NCBI RefSeq assembly: GCF_007018905.1
Contig: NZ_CP041402.1
Location: 5,196,001-5,260,000 of the forward strand
Direction: 5' to 3'
Length of the DNA stretch: 64,000 nucleotides
Source of the DNA: Tardiphaga sp. vice304
Lineage (GTDB): Bacteria > Pseudomonadota > Alphaproteobacteria > Rhizobiales > Xanthobacteraceae
The notes under the pieces were generated by a model. It searched no databases, was not told the DNA's origin, and saw only the letters and a program-made list of their open reading frames with translations. Position numbers and translations under genes: made by a program. Below are positions 20,023 to 29,504 of this stretch, piece after piece (the stretch's first letter is position 1; each line of letters starts with the position of its first letter).

Positions 20023-21366
20023 TTAGATCGCGGGTTGTTTTCGCACTGCTGCGAACTCCGCCGAGGTGTCGTGCTTGCCGAACAATACCAAGGCACCGGC
20101 GATCAGCGGCATTACCGCCAGCACCAGCAGGCCGGTCGAGGTCGAGCCGGTCGCCTCCTTGATCCAGCCGATCAGATAGGGCCCGCCAAAGCCGGCAAGG
20201 TTGCCGATCGAGTTGATCATGGCGATGCCGCCGGCGGCGGCGGCCCCTGTCAGCCACGAGGTCGGCAGCGTCCAGAACAGCGCAAAGGTGCAGAACACGC
20301 CGATCGCGGCGACTGAGAGCGCGACCATCGTCCAGGTGGGGTCGGTCAGCAGGCCGGCCGTGCCCAGCGATACCGAGATCAGGATCATCGGCAGCCCGAC
20401 GTGCCAGACGCGTTCGCGCGTCCTGTCGGAATGCCGCGCCCACAGGATCATCGCCACCGAGCCGAACGCATAGGGAATCGCGGTGACGAAGCCGGTCTGC
20501 ACGTTGCTGAAGCCGAACGCCTTGACGATCTGCGGCAGCCAGAACTGCATGCCGTACAATGCCGCGACGAAGCAGAAATAGATCAGCGACAGCATCAGCA
20601 CGCGGCCCGAGGCCATGGTCTGCCACAGCGTCAGCTGCCCGGCTTCCTTCTTGGCGGCGACTTCCGCGTCGATGCGCTGTTCCAGCCAGGCTTTCTGCTC
20701 GGCCGACAGCCAGGTCGCCTGCGACGGCCGGTCGGTGAGGTAAAACCAGCAGACGACGCCGAGCACCACCGAGGGAATGCCCTCGATGATGAACAGCCAC
20801 TGCCAGCCTTTCAGGCCCATCATGCCGTCGAGCCCGAGCAGCATGCCGGAGACGGGCGCGCCGATCACGGTCGATACCGGCACGGCGATGGCGAAGGCGG
20901 CCAGGAAGCGTGCGCGGTATTCGGCCGGGTACCAGTAGGTCAGATAGAGAATGATGCCGGGGAAGAAACCGGCTTCGGCAATGCCGAGCAGGAAGCGCAG
21001 CGAGTAGAAGCTCCACGGCCCCGACACCACCGCCATCAGCGCCGAGATCAGCCCCCAGGTGACCATGATGCGCGCGATCCAGCGGCTGGCGCCGAATTTC
21101 TCGAGCGCGATATTGGAGGGAACCTCGAACAGGAAATAGCCGACGAAGAAGATGCCGGCCCCCCAGGCGAACACCGTCGGCGAAAAATTGAGTTCCGCAT
21201 TCATCGTGAGCGCGGCGAAGCCGAGATTGACGCGGTCGAGATAGGCCAGGAAATAGGCCAGCACCAGGAACGGGATCAGCCGCCACGAGATCGCGCGGAT
21301 GGTTGCGGTCTCGATGTCGGATTTGGCGCGCATCATTGCGTCAGCGCCGCTGGCGGTCTGGCTCAT
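20023..21366 (-). CDS. MFS transporter, anion:cation symporter (ACS) type
   Basis: A 447-residue major facilitator with about twelve hydrophobic segments. The first helix contains the family segment LAYFLAYLDRVNLGFA (about residues 36-51), characteristic of ACS members that take up organic acids such as phthalate or 4-hydroxyphenylacetate. The start ATG at 21364-21366 (MSQTASGADAMM) is preferred over a 59-codon upstream extension of low-complexity, non-family sequence. It stands between a TetR gene upstream and the RND operon downstream on the same strand. The substrate cannot be read from sequence. Confidence 0.85.
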   Translation of the reverse strand: MSQTASGADAMMRAKSDIETATIRAISWRLIPFLVLAYFLAYLDRVNLGFAALTMNAELNFSPTVFAWGAGIFFVGYFLFEVPSNIALEKFGASRWIARIMVTWGLISALMAVVSGPWSFYSLRFLLGIAEAGFFPGIILYLTYWYPAEYRARFLAAFAIAVPVSTVIGAPVSGMLLGLDGMMGLKGWQWLFIIEGIPSVVLGVVCWFYLTDRPSQATWLSAEQKAWLEQRIDAEVAAKKEAGQLTLWQTMASGRVLMLSLIYFCFVAALYGMQFWLPQIVKAFGFSNVQTGFVTAIPYAFGSVAMILWARHSDRTRERVWHVGLPMILISVSLGTAGLLTDPTWTMVALSVAAIGVFCTFALFWTLPTSWLTGAAAAGGIAMINSIGNLAGFGGPYLIGWIKEATGSTSTGLLVLAVMPLIAGALVLFGKHDTSAEFAAVRKQPAI

Positions 21367-21465
21367 AGGGTCTCCCGGACGTCGTTCTTGGCGGCGGCAG
21401 ATTGCCGCAGCGTTGCCCGGGGGGTCTATCGAAGTGGGAGGGGGGCGGCAACCGGGCCGACCACT

Positions 21466-21573
21466 TGTGGGGTGGGCAAAGCTGCATCGCGCAAAGCGCG
21501 GCACGGCGTGCCCACCATCGCACGCTCTGCAGTCGGTGGGCACGGCGCGAGAACGCCTTTGCCCACCCTACGG
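21466..21573. repeat. Inverted intergenic repeat unit C
   Basis: The element begins GGGGTGGGCAAAG and ends CTTTGCCCACCCTACG, so its ends are inverted. An inner pair GGCGTGCCCACC / GGTGGGCACGGC forms a second stem. It separates the MFS gene from the upstream TetR gene. Only one copy is seen in the window; the structure resembles other dispersed palindromic elements of this genome type. It contains no plausible reading frame. Confidence 0.6.
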
Positions 21574-21578
21574 CGACA

Positions 21579-22160
21579 CTAGCGCAGCACCTGGCTGAAC
21601 AGCACCTGCTTGAAGCGGGTGAAGGGCGCGGGGCTGCGTTCCGCCTTGGCCAGCAGGCAGGCGCCCTGCAGCGACGAGACGATGAAGCCGGCCACCTCGT
21701 CAGTTGCAAAGTCTTCCGGCAATTCGCCGGCCTCGACGGCGGCGCGCAGACAGATCGCCAGATGACGCTGCAGCTCCGCAAAAATCTCGACCAGCCGCGC
21801 ACGGATCGGCTCGCTATGGTCGGTGGCTTCCGCGGAGAAATTGCCGAACAGGCAGCCGTTGCGCATCTGGTTGGCGTCGAGCCGTGACTGGTTGGCGTCG
21901 AGGTAGTCGCTCAACCGCTGCAACGGTGACAGCTTTTCGTTGAGCAGCGTCGCCGCCATCAGCTCGCGGCCGGCGGCAACGTAGAGATCGAGGATCTCGA
22001 GGACGAACTCTTCCTTGCAGGCAAAGTGGTTGGTGAACGAGCCCTGCGGCACGCCCGCCGCGCTGACGATGTCGCGCACGCTGGCCCCGGCATAGCCGTG
22101 CGCATGCACGACCTCGAGGCCGGCGGCGAGCATACGTTCGCGATTCGAAAGCTTGGTCAT
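21579..22160 (-). CDS. TetR-family transcriptional regulator
   Basis: A 193-residue regulator beginning MTKLSNRERMLAAGLEVVHA. Its DNA-binding domain includes ASVRDIVSAAGVPQGSFTNH (about residues 26-45), and the C-terminal half resembles the TetR_C group often linked to nemR-type regulators. It lies upstream of the MFS transporter in the same direction with a repeat element between, so control of that transporter is possible but not shown. The effector is unknown. Confidence 0.82.
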   Translation of the reverse strand: MTKLSNRERMLAAGLEVVHAHGYAGASVRDIVSAAGVPQGSFTNHFACKEEFVLEILDLYVAAGRELMAATLLNEKLSPLQRLSDYLDANQSRLDANQMRNGCLFGNFSAEATDHSEPIRARLVEIFAELQRHLAICLRAAVEAGELPEDFATDEVAGFIVSSLQGACLLAKAERSPAPFTRFKQVLFSQVLR

Positions 22161-22204
22161 GGGCTTAATATGGCGGCGCGGCGGTGCCGATCAAGAGCGC
22201 GCGC

Positions 22205-23458
22205 CTAGCCCGGCCCGTAGCGCCTCACCGCCTCGATGGTCAGGCCCTTGCCAACCGCGCCAAACGTGTCGCCTTCGATGGCGCGGGCATTCGGCACGGC
22301 GGAGGTGATCGCCTTGCGGACATGGGCGAGCTGCACCGAGCCGCCGGTGAGGAACACGGCGTCGATGTCATCAGCCTGCAGGCCGGCCTGCTCGAGGCAG
22401 ATCCCGATCCGCGCGGTGATGCGATCGGCGAGCGAGGTGGTGTGACCGACCAGCTCTTTCCGCGCGACGCCGGCCTTGAGCCCCGGCTCGATCCAGTCCA
22501 GCGCGATGCTCGAATTCGGCGCCGAGGACAATGCGATCTTGGCGTCCTCGATCTCCATCGCCAGCGTGTGGCCGCGCTGCTCGTCGAGCACGCGGACCAG
22601 GCGATCGAGCAATTCCGGCTGCTTGGCCTCGTAACGGACCTGGCGGACCTCGTTCATCACCTTGGATTCGTACATCCGGTTGATGTTCGACCAGGTCGCG
22701 AGATCGTGGAAATAGCCCGAGGGCACGTCGAGCCCGGCGCGCTTCATCGCCGTGCGGTAGCCGAGCAACGGCATGATGACGCCGAGGCTGAGCTGGCGGT
22801 CGAAATCGGTGCCGCCGATCCGCACGCCGTCATTGGCGAGAATGTCGGCCTGGCGCTCGGCCTTGAGATGCCGCTCCGGCGAGAGCCGCACGATGGAGAA
22901 GTCCGAGGTGCCGCCGCCGATGTCGGCGATCAGCGCGATCTGTTCGGAATGCAGCGTGCGCTCGTAATCGAGTGCCGCGGCGATCGGCTCGAACTGGAAG
23001 GTCACTTGCTCGAAGCCGACCTCGGTGGCGATGTCGCGCAGGGTCGCCTCCGCCTTGCGGTCGTTGGCTTCGTTGTTGTCGACGAAATGCACCGGGCGGC
23101 CATGCACCACGTTGCGCAACGGTTTTCCGGTCGCCGTCTCGGCGCGCCGTTTCACGGCGGTGAGATACCACGCAATGATATCGCGAAACGAGATGCGCTC
23201 GCGGCCGGTCCGGGTGGTCTCGTCGATCAGCGACGTACCCAGCACCGATTTTAGGCTGCGCATCAGCCGGCCGGACGTGCCTTCGACATAGGCTTCGATC
23301 GCCCTGCGGCCGATCAGGGTGGCGCCGTCGGCCTCGAAGAAGATCGCCGAGGGAATTGTCGTGTGGCCGGCCTCCAGCTCCGCCAGGACCGGGACATCGC
23401 CCTTCAGGGTGCCGAGCGTCGTGTTCGACGTTCCAAAATCTAGACCGCAAGTAGACAT
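22205..23458 (-). CDS. Hsp70-family ATPase (YegD-like chaperone-type protein)
   Basis: A 417-residue protein with the actin-like ATPase fold of Hsp70. The phosphate-1 motif CGLDFGTSNTTLGT is at the N-terminus, and a second glycine motif LIADIGGGTSDFSIV is in the middle. It lacks the substrate-binding domain of DnaK, as in the YegD group. Two ATGs are adjacent; the second (23456-23458) is better spaced from GGGAG and is taken as the start. The gene is divergent from tex across a 242-base region. Its client is unknown. Confidence 0.85.
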   Translation of the reverse strand: MSTCGLDFGTSNTTLGTLKGDVPVLAELEAGHTTIPSAIFFEADGATLIGRRAIEAYVEGTSGRLMRSLKSVLGTSLIDETTRTGRERISFRDIIAWYLTAVKRRAETATGKPLRNVVHGRPVHFVDNNEANDRKAEATLRDIATEVGFEQVTFQFEPIAAALDYERTLHSEQIALIADIGGGTSDFSIVRLSPERHLKAERQADILANDGVRIGGTDFDRQLSLGVIMPLLGYRTAMKRAGLDVPSGYFHDLATWSNINRMYESKVMNEVRQVRYEAKQPELLDRLVRVLDEQRGHTLAMEIEDAKIALSSAPNSSIALDWIEPGLKAGVARKELVGHTTSLADRITARIGICLEQAGLQADDIDAVFLTGGSVQLAHVRKAITSAVPNARAIEGDTFGAVGKGLTIEAVRRYGPG

Positions 23459-23700
23459 CATCGCTCCCGGAAGGAACGTCCGTCTACACAGATCGACGCC
23501 GCCGATCTAGCTTTATCTTTTTGCACTGCACGCAAGCGCAGATTTGGCGGGAAAAGCCGCAATTTACGGGATAAAACAAGGCCATCCACAGAACATTGAA
23601 TGGCTCCCCATCGGGGTTGATGAATCGCCCGGCATGGGTTCATAAGCGTCTCCCGACGGCGGGGAAGTGACCCGCCGCGATGTTGCGAAGGAACTGCGCG

Positions 23701-26049
23701 TTGGCAAATATTATTCGACAGATTGCGGAAGAACTGGGCGTCCGCGAGCAGCAGGTGTCGGCGACCGTCGAACTGCTCGACGGTGGCGCCACGGTGCCGT
23801 TCGTCGCCCGCTACCGCAAGGAAGTCACCGGCGAGCTCGACGACACGCAATTGCGCAACCTGGAAGAGCGCCTGAACTATCTGCGCGAACTGGAAGCCCG
23901 CCGCCTCGTGATCCTGGATTCGGTGAAGGAACAGGGCAAGCTCGACGACAAGGTACTGGCCGCGATCATGGCCGCCGACAGCAAGGGCCGCCTCGAAGAC
24001 ATCTATCTGCCGTTCAAGCCGAAGCGCCGCACCAAATCGGAAATCGCCAAGGAAGCCGGCCTCGAGCCTTTGTCGGAATTGCTGCTGACCGAGCCGCAGA
24101 ACGATCCGAAGCAGGTCGCCGAGGCTTTCGTCGATGCCGACAAGGCCGTCGCCGACGTCGTCGCGGCATTGGACGGCGCGCGCGCCATTCTGGTCGAGCG
24201 TTTTGCCGAAGATGCCGACCTGATCGGCGCGCTGCGCGAGCAGATGTGGTCGAACGGGCTGATGGCCTCGAAGGTCCGCGAAGGCAAGAAGGCCGAAGGC
24301 GAGAAGTTCAAGGACTACTTCGAATTCAGCGAACCGCTCAACAAATTGCCGTCGCATCGCATTCTGGCGATGTTCCGCGGCGAGAAGGAAGAGATCCTCG
24401 ATCTGCAGATGCAGCCCGACCGCCCGCCGGCGGAGCCCTCCACCGCCGTGGTCGTGTCGTCCTACGAGATGAAGATCATGCAGCGCTTCGGCATCAGCGA
24501 TCAGAAGCGGCCGGGCGACAAATGGCTGGTCGAGACGGTGCGCTGGGCGTGGCGTACCAAGATCCAGGTACATCTCAACATCGATCTGCGGATGCGGCTT
24601 TGGACCGCCGCGGAGACCGAAGCGGTGCGCGTGTTCGCCTCCAATTTGCGCGACCTGCTGCTGGCGGCGCCTGCCGGCGCCAAGGTGACGATGGGCCTCG
24701 ATCCCGGCTTCCGTTCGGGCGTGAAAGTCGCGGTCATCGACGCCACCGGCAAAGTTGTCGACACGCTCGCGGTCTATCCGCACGAGCCGCAGCGGCAATG
24801 GGATGCGTCACTCGCGACGCTCGGCAAGCTCGCCGTCAAGCACAAGGTCGAGCTGATCGCGATCGGCAACGGCACCGCGTCGCGCGAGACCGACAAGCTG
24901 GCGATGGAGCTGGTGAAGTTGCTGCCGGATCTGAAGATGTCGAAGATCGTGGTGTCGGAAGCCGGCGCGTCGGTCTATTCGGCCTCGGCCTTTGCTTCGG
25001 AAGAATTGCCGGGACTCGACGTCACGCTGCGCGGCGCGGTGTCGATCGCCCGCCGCCTGCAGGATCCGCTGGCGGAACTGGTGAAGATCGATCCGAAGGC
25101 GATCGGGGTTGGCCAGTACCAGCACGATCTCGGCGAGAGCAAGCTTGCGAAATCGCTCGATGCCGTCGTCGAAGACTGCGTGAACGCCGTCGGCGTCGAT
25201 GCCAATACGGCCTCCGCGCCGCTACTCGCGCGCGTCTCCGGCATCGGCTCGGGGCTGGCGCAGAGCATCGTGCAGCACCGCGACGCCAACGGCCCGTTCA
25301 AGTCACGCAAGGCGCTGAAGGAAGTTCCGCGACTGGGTCCCAAGGCGTTCGAGCAATGCGCGGGCTTCCTGCGCATCAGCGACGGCGAGGATCCGCTGGA
25401 TAGGTCCGGCGTGCATCCGGAAGCCTATCCGATCGTGCGCAAAATTCTCGCGGCGACCAAAAGCGACATCAAGGCGCTGATCGGCAATGCCGAGATCCTG
25501 CGCACCGTGCAGCCGAAGGCCTATGTCGATGACACCTTCGGCTTGCCGACGGTGACTGACATTCTGCGCGAGCTGGAAAAACCCGGCCGCGATCCGCGTC
25601 CGGCGTTCAAGGCCGCGGTGTTCATGGAGGGCGTCGAGAAGCTCAGCGATCTCAAGCCCGGCATGATCCTCGAGGGTACCGTGACCAACGTCGCGGCGTT
25701 CGGCGCCTTCGTCGACATCGGCGTGCATCAGGACGGCCTGATCCACATCTCGGCGATGTCGAAGACCTTCATCAAGGACCCGCGCGAGGTCGTGAAATCC
25801 GGCGACATCGTCAAGGTGAAAGTTCTGGAAGTCGAAGTGCAGCGCAAGCGCATCGCGCTGAGCCTGCGCATGGACGACGCGGTGGGCCCCAAGGCCGATC
25901 GCCCGCAGGCCGACCGCGGCCCGCGCGTCAACGAGCGGCAGTCTATGACATCGTCGGCGCCGAAGAAGCAGGGTGAGCCGGCGGTCGGCGGCGCGTTTGC
26001 CGAAGCCTTGCGACGCGCGGCAGAAAAGGGTGCCAGCAAGGGCAAGTAA
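23701..26049 (+). CDS. tex: Tex-family RNA-binding transcription accessory protein
   Basis: A 782-residue Tex/Spt6-core-like protein. In order: Tex N-terminal helical region; YqgF/RNase H-like domain with [20 protein letters not shown] (about residues 332-351); helix-hairpin-helix region ([20 protein letters not shown]); and an S1 RNA-binding domain ([20 protein letters not shown]) near residue 660. Homology starts at [13 protein letters not shown], preceded by a TTG codon at 23701 with AAGGA eight bases upstream; an in-frame ATG at 23680 is the alternative. The C-terminal tail is lysine- and alanine-rich. It acts in transcription or RNA surveillance in the cytoplasm. Confidence 0.92.
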   Translation: MANIIRQIAEELGVREQQVSATVELLDGGATVPFVARYRKEVTGELDDTQLRNLEERLNYLRELEARRLVILDSVKEQGKLDDKVLAAIMAADSKGRLEDIYLPFKPKRRTKSEIAKEAGLEPLSELLLTEPQNDPKQVAEAFVDADKAVADVVAALDGARAILVERFAEDADLIGALREQMWSNGLMASKVREGKKAEGEKFKDYFEFSEPLNKLPSHRILAMFRGEKEEILDLQMQPDRPPAEPSTAVVVSSYEMKIMQRFGISDQKRPGDKWLVETVRWAWRTKIQVHLNIDLRMRLWTAAETEAVRVFASNLRDLLLAAPAGAKVTMGLDPGFRSGVKVAVIDATGKVVDTLAVYPHEPQRQWDASLATLGKLAVKHKVELIAIGNGTASRETDKLAMELVKLLPDLKMSKIVVSEAGASVYSASAFASEELPGLDVTLRGAVSIARRLQDPLAELVKIDPKAIGVGQYQHDLGESKLAKSLDAVVEDCVNAVGVDANTASAPLLARVSGIGSGLAQSIVQHRDANGPFKSRKALKEVPRLGPKAFEQCAGFLRISDGEDPLDRSGVHPEAYPIVRKILAATKSDIKALIGNAEILRTVQPKAYVDDTFGLPTVTDILRELEKPGRDPRPAFKAAVFMEGVEKLSDLKPGMILEGTVTNVAAFGAFVDIGVHQDGLIHISAMSKTFIKDPREVVKSGDIVKVKVLEVEVQRKRIALSLRMDDAVGPKADRPQADRGPRVNERQSMTSSAPKKQGEPAVGGAFAEALRRAAEKGASKGK

Positions 26050-26063
26050 CAAAAGCCTTTCCG

Positions 26064-26095
26064 CATGTCGTCCCCGCTTTCGCGGGGACGACATG
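26064..26095. terminator. Perfect 14-bp hairpin between convergent tex and Bug genes
   Basis: CATGTCGTCCCCGC (26064-26077), loop TTTC, then GCGGGGACGACATG (26082-26095). It lies between the stop of tex (26049) and the stop of the convergent binding-protein gene (26106), a natural place for a shared terminator. No U-tract follows on either strand, so it may instead be one of the dispersed palindromic repeats common in this genome type. Confidence 0.5.
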
Positions 26096-26105
26096 GCGTG
26101 TTTGG

Positions 26106-27062
26106 TTACTGCTTCACGTTCTTCAGCAACAACTTGTTCGCCGCAATTTCCTTGGCGACCAGGTCGTCGAGCTCGGCAGGCGTCATCGGCATCGGGCCGA
26201 CGCCGAGCTTCTTCAGGCTGGCCTGCATGTCGGGCTGCGCCAGTACTTTGACGCCGGCGGCATGCCATTTCTCGATGATGTCGCGCGGCGTCTTCGACGG
26301 CACGAACATCGCGAACCAGATCGAGCTGTCGCCGCCGGGCACGCCGGCCTCGGCCGGGGTCGGCACGTCCGGCAGATCCGGCGAGCGGGTCGCCGAGGAC
26401 ACCACGAGCGCGCGGACCTGGCCATCGCGGATCAGCGGCAGCGCGGTGGACAGCGGGCAGAAGTAGAAATCGATCCGGCCGCCGAGAATGTCGGCGATCA
26501 CGTCGGGGCCGCCACGATACGGAATGTGGGTTGCCTCGAAGCCGCCGGCGATGCGGAACTTCTCCGCGCTGATATGCACGTTGCTGCCGATGCCGACCGA
26601 TCCGAAATTGATCTGCGCGCCCTTGGCGCGGGCATCGGCCAGGAAATCCTGAACCGTCTTCCACGACCGCGACGTCGGCACGATCATCACATTGGCGCTG
26701 GAGCCGATCATCAACACGCCGGACAGGTCCCGGCTGGTGTCATAGGGCAGGTTCGGGAAGATCGCCGGCGTAATGGTGATTGCCGAGGAATGCGCCAGGA
26801 TCGAATAGCCATCGGGGTCAGCCTTGGCGACGGCGCCGGTGCCGATCGAGCCGCCGCCGCCGACGCGGTTTTCCACCACGATCGACTGGCCGAGTTCGAC
26901 GCCGAGCCGCTCGAATACGATGCGCGGCACCACGTCCGTGGCACTTCCGGCGCCGAACGGGATGGTGGCCCGGATCATTTTGGAGGGATAGGTATCCGCC
27001 TGCACCGCCAACGGCGCCAGCAGGAGGGCGGCCGCACAGGACCACCGAACAAACTTCTTCAT
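26106..27062 (-). CDS. Tripartite tricarboxylate transporter (Bug-type) periplasmic substrate-binding protein
   Basis: A 318-residue exported protein. The signal peptide MKKFVRWSCAAALLLAPLAV ends at QA-DTYPSK. The mature part shows Bug-family segments: PFGAGSATDVVPRIVFERLG, then VVENRVGGGGSIGTGAVAKA, and DGYSILAHSSA. These proteins bind small carboxylates in the periplasm. No TctA or TctB membrane subunit is encoded nearby, so it is an orphan binding protein. It is closely similar in sequence and identical in length to the product of 27280-28236, indicating tandem duplication. Confidence 0.87.
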   Translation of the reverse strand: MKKFVRWSCAAALLLAPLAVQADTYPSKMIRATIPFGAGSATDVVPRIVFERLGVELGQSIVVENRVGGGGSIGTGAVAKADPDGYSILAHSSAITITPAIFPNLPYDTSRDLSGVLMIGSSANVMIVPTSRSWKTVQDFLADARAKGAQINFGSVGIGSNVHISAEKFRIAGGFEATHIPYRGGPDVIADILGGRIDFYFCPLSTALPLIRDGQVRALVVSSATRSPDLPDVPTPAEAGVPGGDSSIWFAMFVPSKTPRDIIEKWHAAGVKVLAQPDMQASLKKLGVGPMPMTPAELDDLVAKEIAANKLLLKNVKQ

Positions 27063-27153
27063 CACGCGCTCCGGTTGCGCCGTTCCAGGGGAACGGCGTG
27101 GCCCGATAATGGGCCGACGCGCGAAAGGAAAGCAAGAAATGGACCGGGATAGA

Positions 27154-27275
27154 TTGTCATTCCGGGACGCGAGCAGCGAAAGCTGCGAGCGAACCCGGAA
27201 TCTGGAAATCGGGCTGAACATTCCGAGGTTCCGGGTTCTCTCGCGCTCACGCGCTCGAGCCCCGGAACGACAAGG
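27154..27275. repeat. Inverted repeat unit B, copy 1
   Basis: The element starts TGTCATTCCGGGACGCGAGC and ends CCCCGGAACGACA, with inner GCGAACCCGGAATC / GGTTCCGGGTTCTCTCGCGC arms. A related copy is at 28314-28430. The two copies lie on either side of the second Bug-type gene (27280-28236). No reading frame is supported within it. Confidence 0.65.
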
Positions 27276-27279
27276 TGAG

Positions 27280-28236
27280 CTACTTCCCCTCGCCCTTCAG
27301 CAACAGCTTGTTCGCCGCAATTTCCTTCACCAGCAGGGCATCGAGCTCCGCCGGCTGCATTGGCATCGGCTCCACGCCGAGCTTCTTCAGGCTGGCCTGC
27401 ATCTCCGCGGTGTTCAGGACTTTCGTGCCGCTGGCGTAGAGCTTCCCGATGATCTCCGCCGGCGTCTTTGCGGGCACGAACACGCCGAACCAGATCGAAC
27501 TGTCGGCATCCGTGAGACCCGCCTCGATCGGGGTCGGCACCTCCGGCAGGTCGCGCAGCCGCGTCGGCGTCGAGACGACGAGGGCGCGCACCTGCCCCTC
27601 GCGGATCAGCGGCAGCGCCGTCGCCAGCGGGCAGAAGTAGAAGTCGATGCGGCCGCCGATGATGTCGGTGATGACCTCCGAGCCGCCGCGATAGGGAATA
27701 TGCGAGGCGTGGAAGCCGGCAGCGGCGCGGAATTTTTCCGAGGTGATGTGCACCGCGCTGCCGACGCCGACCGAGCCGAAATCGATCACCGTGCCTTTGG
27801 TGCGTGCGGCGGCGAGGAAGTCCTGCACGGTCTTCCACGGCCGCTCGTTCGCCACGATCATCACATTGGCGCTGTAGCCGATCATCAGCACGGAGGCGAG
27901 ATCGCGGCTGGTGTCATAGGCCAGATTGGGAAAGATCGCCGGCGCGATAGAGATCGCATTGGTCTGCGACAGCAGCGTGTAGCCATCGGGCTCGCTCTTG
28001 GCGACCGCCCCGGTGCCGATGGAGCCGCCGGCGCCGACGCGGTTTTCGATGATGATCGGCTGGCCCAGTTCGGCGCTCAGCCGCTCGAAGAACAGCCGCG
28101 GCACGACGTCCCCGGCGCTGCCGGCGCCAAACGGGTTGACGGCCTTGATCGGCTTCGACGGCCAGGTGTCGGCGTGTGCCGCCAACGGCGCCAGTAGAAT
28201 GGCGGCCAGACACGACCACTGCAGCAAATTCCTCAT
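27280..28236 (-). CDS. Tripartite tricarboxylate transporter (Bug-type) periplasmic substrate-binding protein, paralogue
   Basis: A 318-residue exported protein with signal peptide MRNLLQWSCLAAILLAPLAA ending at HA-DTWPSK. It shows the same Bug segments as its neighbour: PFGAGSAGDVVPRLFFERLS, then IIENRVGAGGSIGTGAVAKS and DGYTLLSQTNA. Its upstream leader (TERV then ATG) also resembles that of the 26106-27062 gene (PERV then ATG), so the duplication included the translation start region. Repeat unit B lies on both sides. No membrane subunits are nearby. The ligand is unknown. Confidence 0.87.
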   Translation of the reverse strand: MRNLLQWSCLAAILLAPLAAHADTWPSKPIKAVNPFGAGSAGDVVPRLFFERLSAELGQPIIIENRVGAGGSIGTGAVAKSEPDGYTLLSQTNAISIAPAIFPNLAYDTSRDLASVLMIGYSANVMIVANERPWKTVQDFLAAARTKGTVIDFGSVGVGSAVHITSEKFRAAAGFHASHIPYRGGSEVITDIIGGRIDFYFCPLATALPLIREGQVRALVVSTPTRLRDLPEVPTPIEAGLTDADSSIWFGVFVPAKTPAEIIGKLYASGTKVLNTAEMQASLKKLGVEPMPMQPAELDALLVKEIAANKLLLKGEGK

Positions 28237-28313
28237 CACGCGCTCCGTTGGCACCAGCCTGTAATTTGCCGGGCAGATCGTGAGCTTGCAAGATTAAGGC
28301 CGGGTTACCCGTT

Positions 28314-28430
28314 GTCATCCTGCCGGCGGGCGAGCGCAGCTCGCACGAACCCGGAATCCCGGGATGTTCATCGTCCCATGGCAAGATTCCGGGTTCGCTT
28401 GCGCTGGCGCGCTCGCGCCCCCGGAACCGC
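28314..28430. repeat. Inverted repeat unit B, copy 2
   Basis: The element starts TGTCATCCTGCCGGCGGGCG and runs to CGCGCCCCCGGAACCGC, with the internal inverted pair ACGAACCCGGAATCC / GATTCCGGGTTCGC. It matches the copy at 27154-27275 in its core (AACCCGGAATC ... TTCCGGGTTC). It lies in the gap between fdsD and the second Bug gene. Confidence 0.62.
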
Positions 28431-28451
28431 AGCTTCTGGCTTTGGGCAGTC

Positions 28452-28679
28452 TCAGTTCTTCAGCGCCGCCAGCGCATCTTTCACATTCGGATCGAGCCCT
28501 TCGCCACCGGCTTCCAGATGCGCCATGATCTGCTTGCGCATGCGCGGGTCCCAGAATTTGCGGATGTGCTCGGTAATCCCCGGCACGGCCTTGCCTTCAC
28601 CCTGGCTGTTGAAAAACGTGCCGATCTGGTTGGCCATGTAGATCAGCCGGTTAGGCGACGTCGATGTGTGCGTGCTCAT
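28452..28679 (-). CDS. fdsD: NAD-dependent formate dehydrogenase delta subunit
   Basis: A 75-residue protein with the FdsD pattern RLIYMANQIGTFFNSQGEGK at about 13-32, followed by an HIRKFWDPRMRKQI segment. FdsD is required for active FDH in related bacteria, probably by aiding cofactor insertion with FdhD. The start is uncertain: ATGs at 28679, 28685 and 28691 are in frame, all inside the end of fdhD, which it overlaps by about 29 bases. It is the last gene of the fds operon. Confidence 0.85.
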   Translation of the reverse strand: MSTHTSTSPNRLIYMANQIGTFFNSQGEGKAVPGITEHIRKFWDPRMRKQIMAHLEAGGEGLDPNVKDALAALKN

Positions 28680-29502
28680 GTCCATGGTCATTCTCTTGCA
28701 TCGCATCGAGGCCGACGCGGTGCGGATGGGTGAAGATTTCAAAGCCGTCGGCGCGGGCAATCGCCACCAGCGTGACGTGGGCCTCCTCGGCCATGCGGAT
28801 CGCCAGCGCTGTCGGCGCCGACACCGAGACCATCAGCGACGCGCCGATCGCCGCGGTCTTCTGCACCATTTCGACCGAGACACGGCTGGTCAGCAGCACC
28901 ATGCCTTCGGACGCGTCGATTTTCGCCTGCGCGAGGTGGCCCGCCAGCTTGTCGAGCGCGTTGTGACGACCGACGTCCTCGCGCAAAGCGACAATGCCGC
29001 GCGCCGGCGTCCAGAACGCCGCGGCGTGGACGGCGCGGGTCTCGATGTTGATCGCCTGCAGCGGCGACAGCGCAGCCATCGCCGCCATGATCACCTCGGG
29101 CGCAAACGCCCTGCCCTCGCCCACGATCGCCGCCGGCTTCACCGCCTCGGAGATCGAGTCGATGCCGCATAGTCCGCAGCCGGTGGGACCGGCGATCTGG
29201 CGGCGCCGCGCGCTGATGCCCTCGGCCGTGTCCGGCGCGAGCCACATCCGCAGTTCGACGCCGTCGTCGAACTCCACCGCCTCGAACGACTGGATCTCGG
29301 CGGCAGTGGCCACCACGCCCTCGCTGAGGCTGAAACCGATGGCGAAGTCGTGCAGATCCTGCGGCGTCCCCATCATGACGGCATAGGTGCCGCCATTATA
29401 GGTGATCGCCAGCGCGGTCTCTTCCGGCACCGCGCGCACGCCCGTGCTGGCGCCAATGCTGCGCCAGATCGTGCGTGTGACCGAGCGGACCGGGTCGAGC
29501 AT
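28651..29502 (-). CDS. fdhD: Formate dehydrogenase accessory sulfurtransferase (FdsC/FdhD)
   Basis: A 283-residue cytoplasmic FdhD-family protein that transfers sulfur to the molybdenum cofactor before its insertion into formate dehydrogenase. The CxxC motif lies in PTGCGLCGIDS (C109, C112), with further family segments TRAVHAAAFWTP and VGRHNALDKLAGH. The C-terminus ends in a short histidine-rich tail (NDHGHEHAHIDVA). The ATG lies 2 bases past the fdsA stop, consistent with one operon. Confidence 0.9.
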   Translation of the reverse strand: MLDPVRSVTRTIWRSIGASTGVRAVPEETALAITYNGGTYAVMMGTPQDLHDFAIGFSLSEGVVATAAEIQSFEAVEFDDGVELRMWLAPDTAEGISARRRQIAGPTGCGLCGIDSISEAVKPAAIVGEGRAFAPEVIMAAMAALSPLQAINIETRAVHAAAFWTPARGIVALREDVGRHNALDKLAGHLAQAKIDASEGMVLLTSRVSVEMVQKTAAIGASLMVSVSAPTALAIRMAEEAHVTLVAIARADGFEIFTHPHRVGLDAMQENDHGHEHAHIDVA

Positions 29503-29504
29503 GG

